DNA of 64,000 nt from Spartobacteria bacterium LR76 (GCA_003054655.1 QAYZ01000014.1:124001-188000); one strand, 5' to 3'. Counted from the first letter of the stretch, positions 16,716 to 27,045 are shown. The notes: a model not told the origin generated them from the sequence alone. Made by a program: numbers and translations.

Positions 16716-18731
16716 TCAGGGTTTTGCGCCTTTCACCTTCAGCTCGCTTTTCATCTCCTGCAAACGCTCTGCGATTTTATTCCCGGTGGTGACGGTCGAT
16801 TCGGCCTCCTTGACCTTGGTGAGAAGCTTTTGCGCATCGTCGGCGGTCTTGACCTTGTCGAGGGCTGTCTGGAGGCTGGCGAGCGTCGTGTAATCCGTCA
16901 GGTAGGGGGCGGCGAATTTCTTGTAGTCGGCGATCCAGTCCATGCGGGGGGCAAATCCGCCGCTGCGCGAAAAGGTGCGGAAGAGCGGTCCGCCGTCGTC
17001 AAACTCGCCCAGGATCCAGTCGTGCATGGCAAAGGCGAGCAGGCCAAAGGCCTCGTACCCCTGGCTGGAGTAAACCCGGTCGATTTCGCTGGCGATGGTG
17101 GACTTCGGACTGGCCAGCGTGCGGGCGGCCTCCACGAAGAAGCTGGCCAGCGGTGCCTGATCCGACTCGGTGCTGTATGGCCCTGCCTTGGCGACCTGGT
17201 TGAAAATCGCGGCGGCGCCATCCGCGTCATCATTGGCGAGGAGGGCGAGTCCCTGGTTCATCAAGGCCCAGTTCTTCAGCGGCTGCGGGACGCCGCCCGA
17301 CTCGGCCAGACGGTGAAATTCCTCCCCGGCCTCGGTGAACTGCCGGTTGTTCATCAGCTTCACACCCTCGCGCAGGGCTTTCCAGCCTTCCGCCTCGTCG
17401 AATTTCGATCCGGCGGTCTGGCTGCTTGATGCGCCGAGGGCCAGCCTGTCGCCGAAGAGCTTGTCCCGGAAGACCCAGAGCAGCGCGCCGACGATGAGGA
17501 TCGTGGCGATGAGGCCGAGGCTGATGTAGGCCGAGAGATTGCGCGTCTCCTGCGTTTCCAGCACCACGCGGGCCTTGGGCTGCTGGGGCTTCTGCGTGCG
17601 CTCGACCAGCTTGTGCCGGGCGTAGGAAAGGTGGTCGATCAGCTCGCGGTACGACGGGTAGCGGTCCTCGCGATCCTTCGCCAGCATGCGGTTGATCACA
17701 TAGGCCGTTTCGCTGGACACATCGGGGGCGAAGGATTGCAGGCTCACCGGCTGGCTCTTGAGCTGCTTGAGGGCGACCATCGAGGCCGTCTCTGCCTCGT
17801 AGGGAGGACGTCCCGCCAGGGCGTGGAAAAGCGTGCCGCCGAGGCTGTAGATGTCGCTGCGGAAATCCTCGGGCTGATTATCGAGTTTCTCCGGGGCGAT
17901 GTAGTACGGCGTGCCCCAGATCTCGCCTCGCACGGAAGCCGCCTCGTCCATGACCACGGCGAGACCGAAGTCCACCAGCTTGGCCGTGTGCGGATCGGAG
18001 AACAGGATGTTGCCCGGCTTGATGTCGCGGTGGATGAGGCCTTTCTCCAGCCCGGCCTCCAGGCCTTCCGCGATCTGGATGCCGACATTGAGCACCTGCA
18101 GCTCCGGCACGCGGTGCTGGAGGGTCATGAGCTGATCCAGCGAACCCTTCTCGACCAGCTCCATCGCGAGATAGAACTGCCCGTGGTCCTGGCCGAAGGA
18201 AAAAATCTTCACCACGTGGGGGTGGTTGATCGAGGCGGTGATGCGGGCCTCCTGCTCGAGTTTTGCCTGTTCCTCGGCATTGGCGGCGCATTCCTTCTTG
18301 AGAATCTTGAGGGCGACCTGCCGGTGGAGGTTGCAATCGAGGGAGCGAAACACCGCGCCCATGCCGCCCTCGCCGATGTGCTCGATGAGCTGGAAGTTGT
18401 TGAACTGCCGCCGGGCGCGCAGGTTCTGGCCGCAGCTCGGGCAGTAGATTTTGGCGAAGGGTTCCTGGGTCGTGACATCCATCAGCGTGCCGCAGCTCGG
18501 GCAGGCCTCCAGCAACTGGCCGGGCACCTGTTCCTCGACCGGCACGGTTTCCATGATCGGCGGTTCGGCGGGAGATTCCGCCTCCGCGGCGGACTCCTCC
18601 TCGGGAGCGTCGGCAGATTCCGGTGCAATTTCCGCTTCCGGTAACGCACCTTCTGCGGCTAGGTTCTCGACCTCTTCCTGGGGGTTGTCGACCTGTTCGC
18701 CCTGCGATTCGCCACTTTTTTCGCTTAACAT
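16716..18731 (-). CDS. Membrane-anchored serine/threonine protein kinase with zinc ribbon
   Basis: 671 residues. An acidic Glu/Ala/Pro N-terminus (1-70) leads to a zinc ribbon (C77, C80, C97, C100) and a Hanks-type kinase domain (about 113-375). Kinase motifs are GEGGMGAVF (120-128), K142 in [14 protein letters not shown] (234-241) and DFGLA (254-258), all intact. One membrane helix lies near 403-420. A helical, TPR-like extracytoplasmic region of about 250 residues follows. It should phosphorylate Ser/Thr targets in the cytoplasm and may sense outside the membrane. It heads the minus-strand row, 17 bases before the ClpX-like gene. Its start lies 44 bases from the divergent rluD-type gene. 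Confidence 0.92.
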   Translation of the reverse strand: MLSEKSGESQGEQVDNPQEEVENLAAEGALPEAEIAPESADAPEEESAAEAESPAEPPIMETVPVEEQVPGQLLEACPSCGTLMDVTTQEPFAKIYCPSCGQNLRARRQFNNFQLIEHIGEGGMGAVFRSLDCNLHRQVALKILKKECAANAEEQAKLEQEARITASINHPHVVKIFSFGQDHGQFYLAMELVEKGSLDQLMTLQHRVPELQVLNVGIQIAEGLEAGLEKGLIHRDIKPGNILFSDPHTAKLVDFGLAVVMDEAASVRGEIWGTPYYIAPEKLDNQPEDFRSDIYSLGGTLFHALAGRPPYEAETASMVALKQLKSQPVSLQSFAPDVSSETAYVINRMLAKDREDRYPSYRELIDHLSYARHKLVERTQKPQQPKARVVLETQETRNLSAYISLGLIATILIVGALLWVFRDKLFGDRLALGASSSQTAGSKFDEAEGWKALREGVKLMNNRQFTEAGEEFHRLAESGGVPQPLKNWALMNQGLALLANDDADGAAAIFNQVAKAGPYSTESDQAPLASFFVEAARTLASPKSTIASEIDRVYSSQGYEAFGLLAFAMHDWILGEFDDGGPLFRTFSRSGGFAPRMDWIADYKKFAAPYLTDYTTLASLQTALDKVKTADDAQKLLTKVKEAESTVTTGNKIAERLQEMKSELKVKGAKP

Positions 18732-18775
18732 TCGCTCCTGGGGTAGGTGATTTAACCTTCCACTTAATACCTTTC

Positions 18776-19711
18776 ATGGGCAATCCGCAAAAAAATTCTC
18801 CCCCGGAAATCGTCTTCGACGGCACCGAGCCGGAATATCTTATCGAAGGCAGCGACGCCGGGCTGCGTCTGGACGTGTTCCTGGCGCTGCGGCTGCCCGA
18901 CTATTCGCGTTCGCGTCTTCAGTCGCTGATCAAGACCGGCCATGTCCTCCTGAATGGCGTGCTGGCTCGTCCCTCGGAGACCCTCAGGCTGGGGGATCGC
19001 ATCGTCTGGAAAGCGCCGCCAGTCATCGAGTGCCAGTCGGCGCAGCCCGAGGAGATCGCTCTGGAGATTCTCTTTGAGGACGACGACATCATCGTGGTCA
19101 ACAAGCCCCCGGGCATGGTGGTTCATCCCGGCGCCGGGCATGTGGATGGCACGCTGGTTTCCGCCCTGCTCCATCACTGCGGCAGCCTGTCCGTCATCGG
19201 AGGCGAGGAGCGCCCAGGCATCGTTCACCGTCTCGACAAGGAGACGAGCGGCTGCCTCGTCGTCGCCAAGAACGATGTCGCTCACCGCGTGCTGGCCGAG
19301 CAGTTTGCCGATCGCGGGGTGGAGAAGGTCTACCTCGCCGTGGTCGACGGCGTACCGAAGCGCACTTTCGGCACCATCGACCAGCCGATCCGCCGCCATC
19401 CGGTGAACCGCCAGATGATGGCCATCGCGAGAAACGGCCGGGGGCGGCTCGCCCTCACCGAGTACAAGGTGCTGGGCAAGAGGGACAATGTCTCGCTGGT
19501 CGAGTGCCACCCCAAGACGGGCCGCACCCACCAGATCCGCGTGCACCTGAAGTTCCTCGGCAATCCCGTGGCGGGCGACCCGGTCTATGGCAAGCGCGGC
19601 AACTGGGAGCGGCATCTGCTGCATGCGTGGAAACTCTCGTTTGACCATCCCGTGACCGGGGAGCGTCTTTCTTTCGAGGCACCGCCGCCGGAGGAGTTTC
19701 GATTCGCTTGA
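18776..19711 (+). CDS. rluD: RluD-type large-subunit pseudouridine synthase (RluA family)
   Basis: 311 residues. An N-terminal S4 domain (RLDVFLALRLPDYSRSRLQ ... HVLLNG) precedes the synthase domain with the catalytic HRLDKETSG motif. VNKPPGMVVHPG and the C-terminal PKTGRTHQIRVHL are also present. The S4 domain and length favour RluD over RluA/RluC, but exact target uridines cannot be proven. The ATG at 18776 (MGNPQKNS) is the first plausible start after the divergent kinase promoter region. Confidence 0.88.
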   Translation: MGNPQKNSPPEIVFDGTEPEYLIEGSDAGLRLDVFLALRLPDYSRSRLQSLIKTGHVLLNGVLARPSETLRLGDRIVWKAPPVIECQSAQPEEIALEILFEDDDIIVVNKPPGMVVHPGAGHVDGTLVSALLHHCGSLSVIGGEERPGIVHRLDKETSGCLVVAKNDVAHRVLAEQFADRGVEKVYLAVVDGVPKRTFGTIDQPIRRHPVNRQMMAIARNGRGRLALTEYKVLGKRDNVSLVECHPKTGRTHQIRVHLKFLGNPVAGDPVYGKRGNWERHLLHAWKLSFDHPVTGERLSFEAPPPEEFRFA

Positions 19712-19745
19712 ACCTCACTCATTCCCGCCTAGACTAGCGCGTTCC

Positions 19746-21266
19746 ATGAAGCTCCCTCAGGCAACCCTCATTGCGGCCGCATCGGTCTGCCTTGCCGGTC
19801 TGGCTCAGGCCGAGACGCTGGACGTGTCGTTGCCAAAGGCGGTCCAGCTCGCGCTGGCGAAGAATTTCCGGATCAAGGTGGAGGAGTTTTCTCCCAAGAT
19901 CGCCAAGGCGCGGGAGGTCAGTTCGACGGGGAAATTTGATCCTGTCCTCGAGGCCTCCTACACCTACAGCCAGAGCGAGCAGGAGCTGCGCACCCTGAGC
20001 AATAATCTCATCGACCCCGTATCGCTGCCGGGGGGCGAGGACCCGTCGCTCTTTGCCCGCTCGACCGGGCAGGAGGCGGATATCTCCATCGCGGGCCTCA
20101 CACCGACCGGCCTCACCTACGACATCGGGCCGTCGCTGACAATCAACGACAACACGCAGCGCGACCCGCAGTACACGAGCTACAACACGTTCCTCGGCTT
20201 CTCGGTCACCCAGCCGCTTTTGAAGAACTTCGGCACCGATGTGAACCTCGCCAGCGTGCGCGTGGCGCGGGCCGATCAAGCCATCTCCCAATGGCAGCTT
20301 CGCCAGCAGGTCATGGATGTGGTCACCGACACCATCACGACCTATACCGAGCTGTATTTCTCCATCGAAAACCTCGGAGTCGAGGAGCGGTCGCGCGGGC
20401 TTTCCGCCCAACTGGTCCAGGACAATGAAAAGCGCGCCGAGATCGGCGTGATGTCCCCGCTCGACGTGATGCAGGCCAAGGCCGACCTCGCCGCCCGCGA
20501 GGAGCGCGTGCTTGTGGCGGAACGCGAGGTGAAGAATAACGAGAACTTCCTCAAGCAGCTCGTCACCGATGAGATTTCCGGCCTGCTCGACACGGATGTC
20601 GAGGTCTCCCAGCCGGTCCTGCCTGACGTCGGCGACATCAACCGCAAAAGGGACATCGCTCGCGCTTTTGAACTGCGCCCGGACTATCGGCAGCTCCTGC
20701 TCAGCATCCAGAAACGGCAGATCAACGTCGTCTTCACCCGCAACCAGTCCCTGCCGCAGCTCGATCTCACAGGCAGCCTGGGACTGAACGGCATCGACAC
20801 AAATTTCCTCTCCAGCGTCCAGCGCGCCAGCGGAGCGAATGGCAGCAACCGCAATACCGCCTGGGACATCGGGGCGATCTTCAGCCTCCCCATCCCGAAC
20901 CGCGAGGCCAGGGGCGACCTGGAGGTGGCCAAGCTGCAAAGCCTCCAGGCCCTCGTCGACCTCAAGCGCCTGGAGCAGGCCATCATCGTGGAGGCCGACA
21001 ACGCCGCCGGGGAGATTGACACCACGCGCAAGCGCATCGAGGCCAGCCGCGTGGCGCGGGAATTCGCCCAGATGACGCTCGACGCGGCCCAGGCCCGGCT
21101 CTCCAGCGGCACGTCGACCACCTTTGAGGTGCTGCAATTCCAGCGGGACTTTGCCACCGCGCAGGTGAATGAATTGCGCGCCCGGGCGGATTTTATCATC
21201 GCCGTCGCCCGGTATGCGAGGCTCACGGGATCGACCCTGGAGCGCAATCGCATCATTCTGGATTGA
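19746..21266 (+). CDS. TolC-family outer membrane efflux protein
   Basis: 506 residues with a signal peptide (about 1-22, ending AQA) and the two-fold repeated OEP architecture. Long coiled-coil helices alternate with beta segments, for example 'LDVSLPKAVQLALAKNF' at the start and 'IEASRVAREFAQMTLDAAQARLSSGTSTTFEVLQFQRDFATAQ' (quoted in part) at the end. It would form a trimeric channel for a type I secretion or RND/ABC efflux system. No membrane fusion or pump gene is adjacent. It ends 43 bases before thiG. Confidence 0.85.
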   Translation: MKLPQATLIAAASVCLAGLAQAETLDVSLPKAVQLALAKNFRIKVEEFSPKIAKAREVSSTGKFDPVLEASYTYSQSEQELRTLSNNLIDPVSLPGGEDPSLFARSTGQEADISIAGLTPTGLTYDIGPSLTINDNTQRDPQYTSYNTFLGFSVTQPLLKNFGTDVNLASVRVARADQAISQWQLRQQVMDVVTDTITTYTELYFSIENLGVEERSRGLSAQLVQDNEKRAEIGVMSPLDVMQAKADLAAREERVLVAEREVKNNENFLKQLVTDEISGLLDTDVEVSQPVLPDVGDINRKRDIARAFELRPDYRQLLLSIQKRQINVVFTRNQSLPQLDLTGSLGLNGIDTNFLSSVQRASGANGSNRNTAWDIGAIFSLPIPNREARGDLEVAKLQSLQALVDLKRLEQAIIVEADNAAGEIDTTRKRIEASRVAREFAQMTLDAAQARLSSGTSTTFEVLQFQRDFATAQVNELRARADFIIAVARYARLTGSTLERNRIILD

Positions 21267-21280
21267 CGCCCTACTTGCGA

Positions 21281-21309
21281 AGGAGGCCCGTCGGCACTAA
21301 AACGGGCGG
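21281..21309 (+). promoter_or_regulatory. AGGAGG followed by a short hairpin before thiG
   Basis: AGGAGG at 21281-21286 lies 23 bases before the thiG ATG, too far for a normal ribosome binding site. A hairpin of GCCCGT (21286-21291) with ACGGGC (21302-21307) occupies the space, and folding it would bring the AGGAG close to the start codon. No TPP riboswitch is present. The role is inferred. Confidence 0.3.
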
Positions 21310-22095
21310 ATGAGTGGCACACTGAAAATCGCAGACCGGGAATTCAACTCACGTCTCCTCATGGGGACGGGTAAGTTTTCCTCCAACGAGGTCATGCGCG
21401 ACGCCCTCGACGCCAGCGGATGTGAGATCGTGACGGTCGCCCTCCGGCGCGCCGACCTGACGGGCAAAAACGACCCCTTCGCCAATATCCTGGAATTCAT
21501 CGACCCGCAGCGCTACCTGCTCCTGCCCAATACCAGCGGAGCCAATACCGCCGAGGAGGCCGTGCGCCTCGCCCGCCTCGCCGCCGCCGCCGGGCTGCCA
21601 AAGTGGGTGAAGCTCGAGATTCACCCCGACCCGCACTACCTCCTGCCCGATCCCATCGAGACGCTGAAAGCCGCCGAGGTGCTGGTGAAGGAGGGCTTTA
21701 CCGTCCTGCCCTATATCAACGCCGATCCCGTGCTAGCCAAGCGCCTCCAGGATGTCGGCACTGCCACGGTCATGCCGCTGGGTTCCCCCATCGGCAGCAA
21801 CCGGGGGGTTGAAACGCGTGCTCTGATCGAGATCATCATCAGCCAGGCCACCGTGCCGGTGGTGGTGGATGCCGGTATCGGCGCTCCCAGCCATGCCGCC
21901 GAGGCGCTGGAACTCGGCGCGGATGCCGTGCTCGTCAATACCGCTGTGGCCGCCGCCGGGAACCCGGTCGCGATGGCCCGGGCCTTCCGCAAGGCGGTCG
22001 AGGCCGCCCGCGAGGCGGTCGAGGCCGGACTGCCGACCCAGCTCGACCACGCCGAGGCGACGAGTCCGCTCTCGACTTTCCTGCAAAGTGCTTAA
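21310..22095 (+). CDS. thiG: Thiazole synthase ThiG
   Basis: 261 residues, TIM barrel. It builds the thiazole phosphate moiety of thiamine from DXP, dehydroglycine and ThiS thiocarboxylate. [10 protein letters not shown] is at the start. The Schiff-base lysine lies in [22 protein letters not shown] is a phosphate loop, and [29 protein letters not shown] is the C-terminal barrel. ThiS, ThiF and ThiH are not in the window, so the pathway genes are dispersed. Confidence 0.95.
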   Translation: MSGTLKIADREFNSRLLMGTGKFSSNEVMRDALDASGCEIVTVALRRADLTGKNDPFANILEFIDPQRYLLLPNTSGANTAEEAVRLARLAAAAGLPKWVKLEIHPDPHYLLPDPIETLKAAEVLVKEGFTVLPYINADPVLAKRLQDVGTATVMPLGSPIGSNRGVETRALIEIIISQATVPVVVDAGIGAPSHAAEALELGADAVLVNTAVAAAGNPVAMARAFRKAVEAAREAVEAGLPTQLDHAEATSPLSTFLQSA

Positions 22096-22119
22096 ATAAA
22101 TCGCGAGCCCTCCACGCCC

Positions 22120-24585
22120 GTGGCCGAAGACAAGCAAACCCCCATGATGAAGCAGTATCTCGCCGCCCGGCGGGAGCTGCCGCCACGCACGATCCTCCTG
22201 TTTCGCCTCGGCGATTTCTATGAGATGTTCGGCGAGGACGCGAAGGAGGCGTCGGCCATCCTCAATGTCGCGCTGACCAAGCGCGGCGAGATGCCCATGT
22301 GCGGCGTGCCGTCCCACTCGGCCCGCGGGTATATCGAGAAGCTGGTCAAAAGCGGCTGGCGCGTCGCCCTCTGCGACCAGGTTGGCGAGGTGCAGGCGGG
22401 CAAGCTCGTCCGCCGCGAGCTGACCCAGGTGCTCAGCGCGGGAACGCTCGACGATTTCGGCCTCGACGACCGCAAGCCGAACTACCTCGCCGCCATCTGT
22501 CAGCGCAAGGACGGCATCGGGCTGGCCTATTGCGAGCTGAGCACGGGCGAATTCCGCGTGGCCGAGCTGCCGGATCTCGCTTCTGTCCTGAACGAACTGG
22601 CCCGCGTTTCCCCGGCGGAAACCCTCGCGCCGTCGCATCAGGAGGAGGTTTTTCGCGAAGTGGCCGGGGTGAACTTCCTCGACGGCTACATCTTTGAACC
22701 CGAGCCGGCGGCGGAGGTGCTGCTGGAGCACTTCAAGGTCCACTCGCTCGATGGCTTCGGCGTCGCCGAAATGCGCGCCGCCGTGGGCGCGGCGGGTGCC
22801 CTCCTGCATTACCTCACCCGCCAGATGCGGCGCAGCGTCTCGCATCTCCGGCGGCTCCAGTCGTACCAGACGAGTCAATACCTCGTTCTCGACGCCGTCA
22901 CCCAGGCCCACCTCGACCTGGTGGAGTCGCGCGGCGGGCGCGGCATGACGCTCCTCGGCGTGCTCGACCGGGCCGTGACCCCGATGGGGGCGCGCATGAT
23001 CCGCGAGTGGATTCTCCATCCCCTGCGCGATGTGGAGTCGATCGTCTCTCGCCAGCAGGCGATTGCCCGGCTGCTGGAGGATTCGCTTCAACTGGGAAAA
23101 CTTCGCGAGCATCTCGGCTCGATCCGCGACCTGGAGCGCGCCGCCTCGCGGCTCAATGGCTCCTCCGGCAACGCCCGCGATCTCGCGGCGCTCGGTGCTT
23201 CTCTCGCTCTCGTCCCCGCCGTGACCGACGCCGCCCGAGCCATCGGCAGCCCGCTGATCGATTCGCTTTCCGACCGTCTTTCGCCGCTGCCCGAGCTGGT
23301 GGAAAGCATCGCCCGCGCTGTGGTGGAGGAGCCTCCCGCGCTGCTGCGCGAGGGCGGGTTTGTCCGTGACGGCTTCGATCCCGCGCTGGACGAACTTCGC
23401 TCCGCCTCCCGCGAGGGTAAGGACTGGATCGCCAATCTCCAGGAGCGCGAGATCACCCGCACGGGGATCAAGTCGCTCAAGGTTCGGTTCACGTCCGTCT
23501 TCGGCTATTTCATCGAGATCACGAAGGCGAATCTCCCGTCCGTGCCTGACGACTACCAGCGCAAGCAGACGACGGTGAACGGCGAGCGATTCATCACGCC
23601 CGAGCTGAAGGAGATCGAAAACAAGATCCTCGGAGCCGACGAACGCGCCAAGGCCCGCGAGGCCGAGATTTTCCAGGAGCTACGCGCCCTCGTGGTCGGC
23701 CATCTCGCCGCCATCCAGGAGACCGCGGCCTCGCTGGCCGCGCTCGATGCCCTGGGTTCGCTGGCCGAGACAGCGCGCCAGTTGCATTACTGCCGCCCCG
23801 TGGTGGATGACTCCGGCGTGCTGGAGATCGTGGAGGGGCGGCATCCCATCCTCGACTTTCAATCCACCGGCGAGCGGTTTGTCCCCAATGACACTTCGCT
23901 CGATACCGATGGACAGCGCTTTGCCATCATCACCGGGCCGAACATGGCGGGAAAATCCACCTACATCCGGCAGGTGGCGCTCCTCACGCTCATGGCGCAG
24001 ATCGGCAGCTATCTGCCCGCGCAGTCCGCGCACGTCGGGCTGGTCGATCGCATCTTCACTCGCGTGGGCGCGAGCGACGATCTCACCAAGGGGCAGAGCA
24101 CCTTCATGGTCGAGATGAACGAGACGGCCAACATCCTCAACAACGCCACCAGCCGCAGCCTCGTCATCCTGGATGAAATCGGCCGCGGCACGTCGACCTT
24201 TGACGGCCTCTCGATCGCCTGGAGCGTGGCCGAGCACCTGCACGACATCATCGGCTGCCGCACCCTCTTTGCCACCCACTACCACGAGATCACCGACCTG
24301 GAGCGCACGCGTTCCGGCGTGCTGAATCTCAATGTCGCCGTGCGCGAGTGGAATGACCAGGTCATCTTCCTGCGCAAGATCCTTGAGGGCCGCGCCGACC
24401 AGAGCTACGGCATCCAGGTGGCCCGGCTGGCCGGTCTGCCCGATGTCGTACTGAACCGGGCGAAGGAGATCCTCAACAATCTCGAAAAGGCGGAACTCAA
24501 CGCCGAAGGCGAGCCGGTTATTGCCCGCTCCCGCCGCAAGAAAGCCGCCATCCGCGATGGCCTCGACCAGTTGAATCTGATCTAG
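22120..24585 (+). CDS. mutS: DNA mismatch repair protein MutS
   Basis: 821 residues. The mismatch-wedging F-x-E motif is F33-Y-E35 in GDFYEMF. The ATPase has Walker A GPNMAGKSTYI near 607-617 and DEIGRGTSTFDG (Walker B and signature), then FATHYHEI. It binds mismatches and recruits MutL. The start is a GTG at 22120, giving the normal MutS N-terminus with a short extra leader; no ATG fits better. MutL is not in the window. Confidence 0.97.
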   Translation: MAEDKQTPMMKQYLAARRELPPRTILLFRLGDFYEMFGEDAKEASAILNVALTKRGEMPMCGVPSHSARGYIEKLVKSGWRVALCDQVGEVQAGKLVRRELTQVLSAGTLDDFGLDDRKPNYLAAICQRKDGIGLAYCELSTGEFRVAELPDLASVLNELARVSPAETLAPSHQEEVFREVAGVNFLDGYIFEPEPAAEVLLEHFKVHSLDGFGVAEMRAAVGAAGALLHYLTRQMRRSVSHLRRLQSYQTSQYLVLDAVTQAHLDLVESRGGRGMTLLGVLDRAVTPMGARMIREWILHPLRDVESIVSRQQAIARLLEDSLQLGKLREHLGSIRDLERAASRLNGSSGNARDLAALGASLALVPAVTDAARAIGSPLIDSLSDRLSPLPELVESIARAVVEEPPALLREGGFVRDGFDPALDELRSASREGKDWIANLQEREITRTGIKSLKVRFTSVFGYFIEITKANLPSVPDDYQRKQTTVNGERFITPELKEIENKILGADERAKAREAEIFQELRALVVGHLAAIQETAASLAALDALGSLAETARQLHYCRPVVDDSGVLEIVEGRHPILDFQSTGERFVPNDTSLDTDGQRFAIITGPNMAGKSTYIRQVALLTLMAQIGSYLPAQSAHVGLVDRIFTRVGASDDLTKGQSTFMVEMNETANILNNATSRSLVILDEIGRGTSTFDGLSIAWSVAEHLHDIIGCRTLFATHYHEITDLERTRSGVLNLNVAVREWNDQVIFLRKILEGRADQSYGIQVARLAGLPDVVLNRAKEILNNLEKAELNAEGEPVIARSRRKKAAIRDGLDQLNLI

Positions 24586-24645
24586 GTCGATCAGCCAGGA
24601 ATATTTTTCGTTGCCGCCCCGGGCAGTTCCTGACCTTCTAGTTCT

Positions 24646-25944
24646 GTGAAACTCGAAGTGCGGCGCAATCTTTTCCAGATCGCCGGAACGGCGCTGATCG
24701 GCCTCGTGGCCGGGCTGGTGGCGGTCTTTTTCCATCTGGCGATGACGCGGACCTTTGACTATCTCATCCGGACCCCGTCGACCGAAGGGCACTGGTGGTT
24801 TGGCCTCACGACGATCGTTCTCATGGTCGCGGGGGCGGCCTTGACGGGGTTCCTCATCTCGCGTTTTGCGCCGGACGCTCCCGGCAGCGGCATCCCGCAG
24901 GTGAAAGCCGCCTACCATTCCGGGCGCCTCGATTTCTCGTGGAATCTCATCTGGGTGAAATTCCTCGGCGGCGTGCTCTCGATCGGCACCGGCTCCAGCC
25001 TGGGCCGGGAGGGTCCGACCATTCACATCGGCGCGGCGGTCGCGAGCAAGGTGGCCAACCTCCTCGGCGAAGACAAGGCGGCCAAGGCCAATGCCGTCTG
25101 CGCGGGTTCCGCGGCTGGTCTGGCGGCGGCATTCAACAGTCCGCTCGCCGGGGTCACTCTCGTGCTGGAGGAGATCGCGGGAGGCAAGAACCAGCATAAA
25201 TTCGCCGGTCGCTCGCTGCTCGCCGCCGCCCTCGCGGCCAGCGTGGTGTTTTTCCTGAGCCATGACCAGGCCAGCCTGCCCATCGGCAAGGATCTGCTTC
25301 TCTCCTGGAAGGTCATGGCCCTCGCTCCTGTGGTGGCCATCTTCGCCGGATTCTGCGGACTCGCCTTTCAGTATTTCACCCTTGGGCTGCGCCTTCGCAT
25401 GAAACACATCAAGCTCCCCATGGCCTTCAAACTCGCTCTTGGCGCGTTCTTTGCCGGCGTGGTGGCGCTGATCTGCTTCCGTCTGGTCGGCTATGTCGGG
25501 GTCTTTGCGCTGGGCGAGGTGACGCTGGAAAAGGCGCTTAACCACGAGGTCATCTGGCAGGCGGCGCTCGTCCTGCTCATCGGCAAGATCATCGCCACGA
25601 GCCTCTGCTACGGCACGGGCGGCTGCGGCGGCATCTTTGCGCCCATCGTCTTTTTTGGCGCGATGGCCGGGCTGGTCGTCGCGGGAATCGCCACGCCGTT
25701 CATCCAGCTCACGCCCGACGATCAGGTGCTCCTCGCCCTGGTCGGCATCACGGGCGCTCTGGGCGCGGTCGTGCGCGCGCCCATCACCTCCATCCTCATC
25801 GTGATGGAAATGACGTGGCAGATCCATGTATTGCCTGCTCTCATGATCGCGGCGGTGATTTCCGTGTTCATGAACCGCACCTGCTTCCAGGCCAATTTTT
25901 ATGATGCCGCGCTGCAGCAGGACGGCATCAGGATTCCCGATTGA
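24646..25944 (+). CDS. ClC-type chloride channel/H+ antiporter
   Basis: 432 residues with about ten or more hydrophobic helices. Selectivity-filter motifs are GSGIPQVK, GREGPTIHIGA with the gating glutamate, and GTGGCGGIFAP. The inner proton glutamate position, equivalent to E203 of CLC-ec1, falls in LAGVTLVLEEI, so an H+/Cl- exchanger is plausible. It has no C-terminal CBS domains. Translation begins at a GTG at 24646. The SDR gene follows with 2 bases between stop and ATG. Confidence 0.9.
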   Translation: MKLEVRRNLFQIAGTALIGLVAGLVAVFFHLAMTRTFDYLIRTPSTEGHWWFGLTTIVLMVAGAALTGFLISRFAPDAPGSGIPQVKAAYHSGRLDFSWNLIWVKFLGGVLSIGTGSSLGREGPTIHIGAAVASKVANLLGEDKAAKANAVCAGSAAGLAAAFNSPLAGVTLVLEEIAGGKNQHKFAGRSLLAAALAASVVFFLSHDQASLPIGKDLLLSWKVMALAPVVAIFAGFCGLAFQYFTLGLRLRMKHIKLPMAFKLALGAFFAGVVALICFRLVGYVGVFALGEVTLEKALNHEVIWQAALVLLIGKIIATSLCYGTGGCGGIFAPIVFFGAMAGLVVAGIATPFIQLTPDDQVLLALVGITGALGAVVRAPITSILIVMEMTWQIHVLPALMIAAVISVFMNRTCFQANFYDAALQQDGIRIPD

Positions 25945-25946
25945 TC

Positions 25947-26630
25947 ATGGCGGGCGTCGTCCTCATCACGGGCGCATCACGCGGCATCGGGCGCGGGCTG
26001 GCGGAGAAGTTTGCCGCCGAGGGTTGGACGGTGCTGGCCGCCGCTCGGCGTACCACGGACGTACCGCTCGATCCATCGATTCAAGCCATCCCACTCGATG
26101 TGCTTTCCGACGAGTCGGTGAGGGAGGCGGCTGCCGCGATTGCGGCTGGCTATCCCTGTATCGACATGCTGGTCAACAATGCCGCGATCTTCCCGGGCGA
26201 GGGGAATGAGCGGCTGGAGGAGACCTCCCTGGAGTGGTTTGAGGAGGCCTTTGCCACCAACGTCGTCGGGGTGGCGCGGGTCACGCGGGCCTTTCTGCCT
26301 CTCCTGCGAAAATCAGCCGCCCCCCGCATCATCAATATTTCCTCCGGGGCGGGAACGATCTCGGAAAAAACCGACTCCGCCTACTATCCCTACAGCGTTT
26401 CCAAGGCTGCGCTGAACATGCTCACCCGCGCGATGGCGGCGGAGTATCGGGGGGAGAAGATCTCGGTCTTTGCGCTCAGCCCAGGGTGGGTGAAGACGGA
26501 AATGGGCGGCTCCCTTGCGCCGTTAAGCGTGGAGGAATCCGCCGGGTCGCTGTTCCAGACGATGACCCGGCTCGGGCTGGAGAAAAGCGGCGGTTTCTTT
26601 GGTCGCGATGGCGAGGTTTATCCCTGGTGA
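25947..26630 (+). CDS. Short-chain dehydrogenase/reductase
   Basis: A classical SDR of 227 residues. The cofactor motif TGASRGIGRG is at the N-terminus, then LVNNAA. The catalytic triad is complete: Ser in IINISSGAG, then YxxxK in YYPYSVSKAALNML. PGWVKTEMGG follows. Family members of this length resemble carbonyl/sniffer-type reductases. The substrate is unknown. ATG 25947 is taken; a TTG 6 bases earlier overlaps the ClC stop. It is convergent with the HPt gene, 3 bases apart. Confidence 0.85.
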   Translation: MAGVVLITGASRGIGRGLAEKFAAEGWTVLAAARRTTDVPLDPSIQAIPLDVLSDESVREAAAAIAAGYPCIDMLVNNAAIFPGEGNERLEETSLEWFEEAFATNVVGVARVTRAFLPLLRKSAAPRIINISSGAGTISEKTDSAYYPYSVSKAALNMLTRAMAAEYRGEKISVFALSPGWVKTEMGGSLAPLSVEESAGSLFQTMTRLGLEKSGGFFGRDGEVYPW

Positions 26631-26633
26631 CGC

Positions 26634-26975
26634 TCAGGCGTTGCGCAGGGCGCGCACCTCGGCGACGGCTTTTTCAAAGCTCACCGTCGCATCACCCAGC
26701 AGGGCGGTGGCATCGGCGAGCGAGCCGGCTTTCGCACCTTGCTCCAGGGTGGCCGCAGCACGGCTCACGCCGACGAAGCCAAAGTTTGCCGCGCTCCCCT
26801 TGATCTGGTGGGCGACCTTGGCGGCAGCCGCGGCGTCTCCTGCCAGCACTTTGCTCCGGAGTTGCGAGAGCAGGGTTGGCATTTCCGAGACGAACTCCCG
26901 GTAGATCTCAACAAAGTCGGGGGTGAAGCCGTCGGCGATCATGTCGAGTTGTTCCCAATCGATCAGCACAGACAT
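26634..26975 (-). CDS. Stand-alone histidine phosphotransfer (HPt) protein
   Basis: 113 residues, one four-helix HPt domain. The phosphorylatable histidine is H56 in AHQIKGSAANFG. It would relay phosphate between a hybrid kinase receiver and a final response regulator. No kinase is adjacent. The hybrid kinase at the end of the Wsp-like operon in this window needs such a relay partner, but the link is only inference. An in-frame upstream start gives a non-HPt leader and is not used. Confidence 0.85.
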   Translation of the reverse strand: MSVLIDWEQLDMIADGFTPDFVEIYREFVSEMPTLLSQLRSKVLAGDAAAAAKVAHQIKGSAANFGFVGVSRAAATLEQGAKAGSLADATALLGDATVSFEKAVAEVRALRNA

Positions 26976-27045
26976 CGTGCGGCGACTATGCAATGGGATG
27001 TGTCCCGGCTCAAGGAGATTCACTAAGCCGTTGCGGCGGCCTTTT

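Noticed and set aside
21267-21309. TPP riboswitch before thiG
   Set aside because: Only 43 bases separate tolC and thiG and no CUGAGA-type motif or P2/P4 layout is visible; only a short hairpin is present.
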